This document shows positions 1 through 4,876 of a stretch of 20,410 nt of DNA, one piece after another; position 1 is the first letter of the stretch; every line of letters begins with the position of its first letter. Both the position numbers and the translations under genes were made by a program. The DNA is from JAVBKA01 sp031546715 (GTDB taxonomy: Bacteria; Bacillota; Clostridia; Oscillospirales; UBA929): NCBI GenBank assembly GCA_031546715.1, contig JAVBKA010000091.1, positions 1 to 20,410 of the forward strand. The letters run 5' to 3'. The notes below the pieces were generated by a model, which saw only the letters and a program-made list of their open reading frames with translations, ran no database searches and was not told where the DNA came from.

Positions 1-266
1 TTTTGTCGCCGACCATAGGCATCGGCAAAGCCTTTTAAAACAAGATTGTTGCCCTCAGTCGCGCCTGAGACGAAAATTATCTCTTCGCTGACGGCGCAAA
101 TACTTGCCGCAACAGTTTTTCGGCATTCATCAAGAAGCTTGAACGCCTTTAGCCCCATAAAATGAGAAGAGGACGGGTTAGCCCACAGAGTTTCCGAGGC
201 TTGCCGAAATGCTTCAACTGCCTCTGGTATTGGCTTAGTAGTCGCCGCGTTGTCTAAATAAATCAT
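1..266 (-). CDS. Cysteine desulfurase family protein, N-terminal part (runs off window start)
   Basis: Read leftwards from an ATG at 266, the open frame gives 88 residues and continues past the window edge. It opens with MIYLDNAATTKP, the typical start of NifS/IscS-type PLP-dependent cysteine desulfurases, then has NPSSSH and SGATEGNN, which match the family's conserved NPSS-H and SG(A/G)TE-NN segments. The family takes sulfur from cysteine as an enzyme-bound persulfide, leaving alanine. The PLP lysine and active-site cysteine lie outside the window, so the exact subgroup (NifS, CsdA/SufS or an aminotransferase-like relative) cannot be settled. The start codon overlaps the larB stop in an ATGA, implying translational coupling and a shared transcript. 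A link to cofactor sulfuration alongside larB is inference. Confidence 0.88.
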   Translation of the reverse strand, partial: MIYLDNAATTKPIPEAVEAFRQASETLWANPSSSHFMGLKAFKLLDECRKTVAASICAVSEEIIFVSGATEGNNLVLKGFADAYGRRQ

Positions 267-1009
267 TTTTTAAGAATTCTGTATGCCAGCCAAGCCGCAC
301 CAAAGCCGTTATCAATGTTGCAGACACCAACACCAGAGGCGCAGGAATTCAGCATTGACAGAAGTGCCGCCAGACCGCCAAAGGACGCACCGTACCCAAT
401 GCTAGTGGGTACAGCAATCACAGGAGCGGAAACAAGACCACCTACAACAGAAGCCAAAGCACCCTCCATTCCCGCCACAACAATAACTACGCTGCACTTC
501 GCAATTTTGTCGAGATTACCTATCAATCGATGTAACCCCGCAACACCAACGTCATAGACACGCTCTACCGGTACACCCAGCATTGTAAGGGTTATAGCAG
601 CCTCTTCTGCAACGGCAATGTCCGCCGTCCCAGCGGTTACGACGGCGACGGTTTCTTCTGTAAAGGCAGGTGTTTCACCCACGGTCACAAGCCGCGAGGC
701 TTGGTGATACACAGCATTGGGGCATACATTGCGAACAGCGTCAAAGGCGTCCTTGTTTGCTCTTGTAGCAATAAGTGCCGTTGGGCTTTTTGTCCACAGT
801 GAATTGGCGATGGCGGTTATTTGATGAGGGGATTTACCCTCGCAGTATATAACCTCTGGAAAGCCTGTTCTCAAAGCGCGATGATGGTCAACATTAGCAA
901 ATTCAAGATTTTCATATGATAAAGTGCTTAACTTGCTTGCAGCCTCGTCAGGGGATATTGCGCCGCCTTCAACGCCCTTTAGTATCTCTAATAGTGTATT
1001 TTTGTCCAT
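263..1009 (-). CDS. larB: Nickel pincer cofactor biosynthesis protein LarB
   Basis: This encodes a 248-residue protein when started at the ATG at 1009, which has an AAGGTGG ribosome site about 7 nt upstream; an in-frame extension to 1042 is possible but has no better site. LarB carboxylates and hydrolyses nicotinic acid adenine dinucleotide, the first step to the nickel pincer nucleotide used by lactate racemase and related LarA enzymes. The C-terminal half is PurE-like (AIR carboxylase fold) and carries the hallmark runs DHHRALRTGFPEV, TAGTADIAVAEEA, YDVGVAGLHRL, VAGMEGALASVVGG and GYGASFGGLAALL. It overlaps the downstream cysteine desulfurase gene by 4 nt. LarC and LarE are not in view and may lie beyond the left edge. 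A consensus SigA promoter is present at 1104-1132. Confidence 0.95.
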   Translation of the reverse strand: MDKNTLLEILKGVEGGAISPDEAASKLSTLSYENLEFANVDHHRALRTGFPEVIYCEGKSPHQITAIANSLWTKSPTALIATRANKDAFDAVRNVCPNAVYHQASRLVTVGETPAFTEETVAVVTAGTADIAVAEEAAITLTMLGVPVERVYDVGVAGLHRLIGNLDKIAKCSVVIVVAGMEGALASVVGGLVSAPVIAVPTSIGYGASFGGLAALLSMLNSCASGVGVCNIDNGFGAAWLAYRILKK

Positions 1010-1103
1010 ATACGTCCACCTTTTCCCCAACAGTTCAGCCAAGTCTCTTGCATCTCATGTGTCGTTGGGTCAATGAGCTGCGTAATGATAGCAATCGAAT
1101 TAA

Positions 1104-1132
1104 ATAATACTGCATTGTGGCGTTGTTGTCAA
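1104..1132 (-). promoter_or_regulatory. SigA-type promoter of larB
   Basis: On the minus strand TTGACA (1132-1127) is followed after exactly 17 nt by TATTAT (1109-1104), close to the housekeeping consensus. Transcription would start near 1097 and leave a leader of about 88 nt before the larB ATG. Just upstream of the -35 box, on the plus strand, TCGTTGAAT occurs twice (1149-1157 and 1159-1167), 10 bp apart, which could be a regulator site. Confidence 0.7.
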
Positions 1133-1201
1133 GTTTTATAGTATTTCTTCGTTGAATCTCGTTGAATGCTAGATATGTTACAGCACCTCAAAAGAAAACG
1201 C

Positions 1202-1244
1202 AAAAAAAGGCGACTAAAATCGAAAGATTTCAGTCGCCTTTTTT
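1202..1244. terminator. Bidirectional rho-independent terminator hairpin
   Basis: A 15-bp stem with one mismatch (1207-1221 with 1226-1240) closes a GAAA tetraloop. It is preceded by seven A residues and followed by a T run to 1244, so it can work in either direction. Both flanking genes point away from it (larB minus, hydrolase plus), so the transcript it would end is not obvious. Confidence 0.8.
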
Positions 1245-1252
1245 CGTATCAG

Positions 1253-1387
1253 TGATATAATAACCTCACGGCGTAAGCGAAAGCAGAGCTTTCGACGCCT
1301 GAGAGAACATTGAATCATAAAAGTATTTGTCTGCGACAAATATCAGCTACGCTGAGACGCGTTGCGTCACTTTTATGATATAGTAAC
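1253..1387. repeat. Palindromic repeat block with a perfect four-way cloverleaf
   Basis: A near-identical 12-bp direct repeat, TGATATAATAAC (1253-1264) and TGATATAGTAAC (1376-1387), bounds a block made almost entirely of hairpins. The first hairpin spans 1265-1303: CTCA, GGCGT and CGAAAGC pair with GCTTTCG, ACGCC and TGAG around an AGA loop, with small bulges. The second unit is an 11-bp stem (1314-1324 with 1369-1379) enclosing three short hairpins: 1325-1341 (7 bp, loop TGC), 1343-1355 (5 bp, loop TAC) and 1356-1368 (5 bp, loop GTT). Only one base is left unpaired at the junction. There is no open frame. It resembles a dispersed palindromic or MITE-like repeat, but no second copy is in the window. 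It could also act as a leader RNA for the hydrolase gene. Confidence 0.7.
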
Positions 1388-1417
1388 TATTAAAATTACA
1401 AAGAAGGGTTGATACCA

Positions 1418-2116
1418 TTGAAAAAACGCACACGTATAACACTATTGTCCGCAGTCCTGTTTCTCGTACTTTCAGCGGGCGCATTTTTCGCCTACGCACT
1501 GACAGGTCAATACAAAGCGGAGGACATCGCCGTGGAAGTAATGACGGACAGCGGTGTTGTTCAAGTTGATGGCAACATGACTATCTTGCCGTCTGCTTCG
1601 GGAGGAGATACGGCACTGATTTTTTACCCCGGAGCAAAGGTTGAAGCGATTTCCTATCTGCCACTGCTTAATAAACTCCGTCAGAACGGCATAACCTGCG
1701 TGCTTGTAAAGATGCCGTTTAATCTTGCCGTGCTGAATAGCAATGCTGCCGATAGTGTCATTGCGAAGCTGCCCGAAGTCAAGAACTGGTACATTGGCGG
1801 GCACTCTCTCGGAGGCGCAATGGCAAGCAGTTATGCCTCTAACCATCAGGACAAAATCGCAGGACTTGTGTTACTGGGTGCTTACGTTTACGGCGACATT
1901 CCAAAGGACAAAACCTTGACTATATACGGCTCAAACGACAGTGTTTTGAACACTGCGAAAATCGATTACACCGAAAACGTACATATAATTGACGGCGGAA
2001 ATCATGCCCAATTTGGCAATTACGGAGCGCAGAAGGGCGACGGAGCTGCCACGATTACCTCTGGGCAACAGCAGGAATACACCGAGGATGTGATATTGAG
2101 TTTTATGGGGCGGTAG
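1418..2116 (+). CDS. Alpha/beta hydrolase with N-terminal signal/anchor
   Basis: The protein is 232 residues from the TTG at 1418, which sits 9 nt after GAAGGG; the earlier in-frame TTG at 1409 directly abuts that ribosome site and is less likely. Residues 1-29 are a basic KKR stretch followed by a hydrophobic helix, i.e. a signal peptide or membrane anchor, so the catalytic domain probably lies outside the membrane. The triad is visible: nucleophile Ser130 in GGHSLGG, Asp174 in GSNDS and His196 in GGNHAQFG. The short alpha/beta fold resembles the broad Abhydrolase_5/dienelactone hydrolase-like group; the substrate is unknown. The gene appears monocistronic, with a palindromic block upstream and a hairpin terminator right after the stop. 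Confidence 0.85.
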   Translation: MKKRTRITLLSAVLFLVLSAGAFFAYALTGQYKAEDIAVEVMTDSGVVQVDGNMTILPSASGGDTALIFYPGAKVEAISYLPLLNKLRQNGITCVLVKMPFNLAVLNSNAADSVIAKLPEVKNWYIGGHSLGGAMASSYASNHQDKIAGLVLLGAYVYGDIPKDKTLTIYGSNDSVLNTAKIDYTENVHIIDGGNHAQFGNYGAQKGDGAATITSGQQQEYTEDVILSFMGR

Positions 2117-2125
2117 GTAGAGGTA

Positions 2126-2172
2126 AGTTGGGCTTGCGTTAGCACAGCAACAAGGCCCAAGCCCAACTCTTT
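2126..2172 (+). terminator. Terminator-like hairpin after the hydrolase gene
   Basis: AGTTGGGCTTG (2126-2136) pairs perfectly with CAAGCCCAACT (2158-2168) around a 21-nt loop and is followed by CTTTT. It lies 10 nt after the hydrolase stop. The right arm overlaps the degenerate sigK-like fragment that starts at 2163. Confidence 0.6.
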
Positions 2173-2253
2173 TAACGCGTTTTAGAGCATCCCCAGCAAG
2201 CGAGTTTCGAGCCGATTGACGTATTCGGCGTGATAGGGATAAAAACGGTTCAT
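2163..2253 (-). pseudogene. Decayed duplicate of the sigK 3' end
   Basis: On the minus strand this reads VNRLETRLLGML, a stop, then NALKELG. It lines up with the C terminus of the intact SigK in this window, VSRLETRSLGILESALKELD. At the DNA level 2163-2223 matches 4025-4085 at about 50 of 61 positions by hand alignment, with no gaps. A TAA replaces a GAA glutamate codon and similarity fades a few codons upstream. A 23-codon ATG frame (2253-2182) covers part of it but has no convincing ribosome site. It is best read as a broken copy of the sigma-factor region 4.2 end. Together with intact sigK it brackets the ATPase islet. Confidence 0.75.
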
Positions 2254-2269
2254 TATAGTTATGTAGCGT

Positions 2270-2539
2270 TCAACGTGAAACAGGAGTAAGCGGAAAATGT
2301 GAAAATCTAGGATGTGCATTCCATTCATCTATAGATAAAACTAATAAATCCTCTATCAATTTCTGGCCTTTGCCTTCTTGGATTAAAAATGGAAGTTTTC
2401 GTTGTAGCTTAGCTCTTATCGCCAATCGGTCTGATTTGCCTGCAATAGGATATTCAAGAACATAAACATATTCGATTTTTTTGATTTTACCCATTAGTTT
2501 CAAATAATGTAGACTGTCAAAGTACTTTTTTGCTACTTT
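2270..2539 (-). pseudogene. C-terminal half of the frameshifted ATPase partner
   Basis: This frame (about 89 codons to the TGA at 2270-2272) continues the upstream 83-residue frame after a -1 shift in the run ATTAAAAAGTAG near 2533-2541. One extra A there would give an uninterrupted protein of roughly 170 residues, joining ...DETIKK to VAKKYFDSLHYLKLMG. No separate ribosome site is evident; a TTG at 2503 is the only nearby candidate start. The product is basic and helix-rich in feel, with no motif I recognise. The simplest reading is a single-base deletion in a homopolymer that broke the gene; a sequencing error or recoding is the alternative. It ends about 17 nt from the sigK-like remnant. 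Confidence 0.6.
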
Positions 2540-2784
2540 TTAATCGTTTCATCGTTCGCAGGGTTAAAGAGTTCCGGTCTACTTGCACATGGAATTTTCG
2601 AGTTTTTATACTCAACAAGCAAAATCCCATCGTCTATTTCAGCAATAAAATCTACATCTGATAGTTCAAGTTTTGCGGCATCGTATAAACTGTTTAAGTT
2701 TCCTATCGCCCAAAGTGCAGTTGTAAAATCAATTTGATAAAAACCGTTTTCTTCAACAAATACATCACCAATCAAGCTAATCAC
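2533..2784 (-). CDS. PD-(D/E)XK-like small protein, N-terminal half (frame broken at 2533)
   Basis: These 83 residues start at an ATG that overlaps the end of the ATPase gene by 8 nt, indicating translational coupling. It contains DVDFIAEIDDGILLVEYKN, in which an upstream aspartate followed by strand-like residues and ExK (VEYK) resembles the core of PD-(D/E)XK nucleases. This is motif-level resemblance only. The reading frame stops at TAG (2535-2533), but clear continuation exists in the -1 frame, so the ancestral product was probably about 170 residues. The tight pairing with an ABC/OLD-like ATPase suggests a two-protein ATPase-effector module of the kind seen in phage-defence systems; function is inference. 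Confidence 0.55.
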   Translation of the reverse strand: MISLIGDVFVEENGFYQIDFTTALWAIGNLNSLYDAAKLELSDVDFIAEIDDGILLVEYKNSKIPCASRPELFNPANDETIKK

Positions 2785-3805
2785 CTATCTTTTTATCGAA
2801 CACTTCGTTCAAAAGTTTGTCGTATGCTGCTGTAATAGGATTATTAACTAAATCTCTAAAATTCTGATTTGATTCTATTTGTATTTCATCGTTTTCTCGA
2901 TATAATGAAAAAAACTTAAGTTCATCCTCGCTTTTTCGTAACACTTCAAAATACTTCGCAAAAATATAGTCGTGTGTTGCAATAAAAATCTGTACTCCAT
3001 CCTTTTGGAGTTCAAGCAGAATTTTAACCAGAACGGGAATATGTTTTGGGTTGATATTTGCCTCAGGCTCGTCCCAAAATAAGACCGAACCTGCCGCAAA
3101 GGTGCCATTTTTCACTAGTTGCCAAATAAGTGCAAGTTTCCGTATTCCCTCCGATACTAAATTGAATTCAAAAGATGCCTGATTACCTTGTTTTAAGTAA
3201 AATGCTTCATCAGAAATATCAACCGATATTTTACCGACAACACTAAGCATGTCCGAATATTTTTTAATAACCAAGGCATCTCTGCCTCGAGGTATCCCTA
3301 CACTCGCCATTTGAATAACGTCCTTGTATGTGTCGTCAAAGTCTACTATGGATTGGTCTATTGCAGATGTAAGTTTACGCGAGTGCGAAAGAATCTCTTT
3401 GGCGGGAATAAATGTACTCACTAGCGAATTCGCTTGCTTCTCCCATTTTTCGTCACCGAATACATCTGCCTCCCATCCTTTGGATTTTGAGTGGAAAGCC
3501 AACTTTAGCGAGGCTTCATAGGATTTTATTTCCACTAATGCACTTCGAGTACCTGCGCCGCCCCCACGCTTTACAAGCCTATTTATTCTTAAATTGTCAG
3601 GTTTAAAAACCTTCACTAATTTTTGATTGAATTTAAGTGCAGTCATTTTAGCTTGTGCACCTTGACAAGCAGCGTAGAGCACCTTTAATATATGCGTTTT
3701 TCCAGTACCATTTTCACCAATAAATATGTTTATCCCTTTTGAAAATTTAATGTCTAGTTTACTGAAAACTGTAAAATTTTCTAGAAACAATTCCTTTAAA
3801 GCCAC
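2777..3805 (-). CDS. AAA/ABC-type ATPase (OLD/RecF-like), possible defence ATPase
   Basis: The protein is 342 residues from a GTG at 3805 preceded by AGGTG. Walker A is GENGTGKT (residues 30-37), an ABC-like signature is seen in LVSEGIRKLA, Walker B is VLFWDEPEANINP (Asp245, Glu246) and the switch histidine is ATHD (His278). This arrangement of an SMC/RecF/OLD-like head without a long coiled coil matches the stand-alone AAA_15/AAA_21 ATPases. No Toprim domain follows in the same chain. Such ATPases often pair with a small effector in anti-phage or DNA-processing systems, and the next gene overlaps by 8 nt. The islet is visibly more AT-rich than the genes around it and lies between two copies of the sigK 3' end, which suggests horizontal acquisition. 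Biological role unproven. Confidence 0.85.
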   Translation of the reverse strand: MALKELFLENFTVFSKLDIKFSKGINIFIGENGTGKTHILKVLYAACQGAQAKMTALKFNQKLVKVFKPDNLRINRLVKRGGGAGTRSALVEIKSYEASLKLAFHSKSKGWEADVFGDEKWEKQANSLVSTFIPAKEILSHSRKLTSAIDQSIVDFDDTYKDVIQMASVGIPRGRDALVIKKYSDMLSVVGKISVDISDEAFYLKQGNQASFEFNLVSEGIRKLALIWQLVKNGTFAAGSVLFWDEPEANINPKHIPVLVKILLELQKDGVQIFIATHDYIFAKYFEVLRKSEDELKFFSLYRENDEIQIESNQNFRDLVNNPITAAYDKLLNEVFDKKIGD

Positions 3806-3851
3806 ATAATCACCTATTTCAATTTTTCTAGCTGCTAATTGATTACCAAAA

Positions 3852-3879
3852 TGTATAACAGTTCCACAAATTTAGTCAA
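3852..3879 (-). promoter_or_regulatory. Candidate SigA promoter of the ATPase gene
   Basis: On the minus strand TTGACT (3879-3874) and TATACA (3857-3852) are separated by 16 nt, placing a start near 3845 and a leader of about 40 nt before the GTG at 3805. Confidence 0.5.
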
Positions 3880-3908
3880 AACGGGAATAGTACACATCTA
3901 ACAATAAT

Positions 3909-3961
3909 TAATGGGGATAAAAGCAAAGTTCGCAAACCTCACATTGATTTTATCCCCATTA
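3909..3961. terminator. 14-bp perfect inverted repeat between sigK and the ATPase gene
   Basis: TAATGGGGATAAAA (3909-3922) pairs exactly with TTTTATCCCCATTA (3948-3961) around a 25-nt loop. It lies about 60 nt after the sigK stop and upstream of the ATPase promoter. It could terminate sigK transcription, but the bases after the stem on that strand are only moderately T-rich. It could equally be an operator or an end of the inserted islet. Confidence 0.45.
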
Positions 3962-4019
3962 TATCACTAAGATAATCAAATTGAAATATTTAATATTGAT
4001 TTTACTTTAATCTTTTCTA

Positions 4020-4724
4020 TCAATCCAACTCTTTCAACGCACTTTCCAGTATCCCCAGCGAGCGAGTTTCAAGCCTACTGACATAGCTGCGGGATATCCC
4101 CAGCTTTGACGCTACTTCCTTTTGCGTCATAGGGATTTTACCGCCGATTCCGAAGCGCATTTTTATTATTTCCTTGCTGCGTTCGTCAAGCAGCCTGTCA
4201 ATTAAGGTTGCGACAAGCTTATAGGTTTCAGCAAGCTCTAAATGCTCTTGGGTATAATCGTCGGTCTGGACTACGTCAATTACCGTCAGGGCGGGACCTT
4301 CGGATTCGTTATCTAACTGGTCGCTGAGAGAAAGGTCGGCGGCTCGCTTTTTTTGTCCTCTGAAATGCATAAATATTTCGTTTTGGATGCACTTACAGGC
4401 GTATGTAGGAAGCTTGACATTTTTGTCTGATTTATATGAATCAATTGCTTTTACAAGCCCAATTGTGCCTATTGACAAGAGGTCGTCTTGGTCTGTGGCG
4501 TTGGTGTAGTATTTTTTGATAACATGGGCGACCAATCGCAGATTGTGCAAGATAAGCCGTTCTCTGGCAAGGGTTTTTTCTGTGCCTTGACCTGTTTCGA
4601 TTTGGCGCAGAGCTTCGTCCTCCTCTGCTCGTGTTAGCGGGCGGGGAAATGAGCCGCCTCTTCCCGAAAGTCTGAGTGCTAGATAAAAGTTGTTCAGGAA
4701 CAATGAAAAAATGGCACCAAACAT
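4020..4724 (-). CDS. sigK: RNA polymerase sigma-K factor (pro-sigma-K)
   Basis: The protein is 234 residues from the ATG at 4724, 8 nt after GGGAGG; a GTG at 4727 is the alternative. SigK directs late mother-cell transcription during sporulation. A hydrophobic pro-sequence (FGAIFSLFLNNFYLALRL) precedes SFPRPL, as in pro-SigK, which is normally membrane-bound until cleaved by SpoIVFB. Region 2 is seen in HNLRLVAHVIKKYY and DLLSIGTIGLVKAIDSY, and region 4.2 in a helix-turn-helix TQKEVASKLGISRSYVSRLE. The gene is uninterrupted, unlike the skin-split sigK of Bacillus subtilis or Clostridioides difficile. However, a decayed copy of its 3' end lies 1.8 kb downstream beyond an ATPase islet. It is divergent from recG and has a SigE-like promoter. 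Confidence 0.95.
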   Translation of the reverse strand: MFGAIFSLFLNNFYLALRLSGRGGSFPRPLTRAEEDEALRQIETGQGTEKTLARERLILHNLRLVAHVIKKYYTNATDQDDLLSIGTIGLVKAIDSYKSDKNVKLPTYACKCIQNEIFMHFRGQKKRAADLSLSDQLDNESEGPALTVIDVVQTDDYTQEHLELAETYKLVATLIDRLLDERSKEIIKMRFGIGGKIPMTQKEVASKLGISRSYVSRLETRSLGILESALKELD

Positions 4725-4780
4725 CACTGAAACCTCCCATGGGTACAGAGCTTACATTTGACCGCCCTGTTACTCTAAGT

Positions 4781-4809
4781 AGTTTATGAGCGGAAGTGCC
4801 ATATTGTGC
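4781..4809 (-). promoter_or_regulatory. Candidate SigE-dependent promoter of sigK
   Basis: On the minus strand CATAAACT (4788-4781) matches the SigE -10 consensus CATACAMT at 7 of 8 positions. GCACAAT (4809-4803), 14 nt upstream, matches the -35 element at 5 of 7. SigE control of sigK is established in Bacillus. The site was found by eye and not scored genome-wide. Confidence 0.45.
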
Positions 4810-4816
4810 TTGTACC

Positions 4817-4845
4817 TTGAAAAAAAGAGAAAAATACTATATAGT
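4817..4845 (+). promoter_or_regulatory. SigA-type promoter of recG
   Basis: TTGAAA (4817-4822) and TATAGT (4840-4845) are separated by 17 nt, about 32 nt before the TTG start at 4877. It lies back to back with the sigK promoter, so the two share a compact divergent control region. Confidence 0.65.
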
Positions 4846-4876
4846 GTAATCTATCCAGCCGAAAGCAGGTGAATTA

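Noticed and set aside
1314..1379. tRNA or tRNA-like gene suggested by the cloverleaf
   Set aside because: All loops are 3 nt, there is no T-loop GTTC motif, no 7-nt anticodon loop and no CCA end; it cannot be a tRNA.
2182..2253. A 23-residue peptide gene
   Set aside because: Its residues match the SigK C terminus and it lacks a ribosome site, so it is better explained as a gene remnant.
2528..2545. Programmed -1 ribosomal frameshift in the ATPase partner
   Set aside because: The site TAAAAAG is not a canonical slippery heptamer (slipping the first tRNA would face TAA), and no stimulatory structure is evident; a mutation is more likely.
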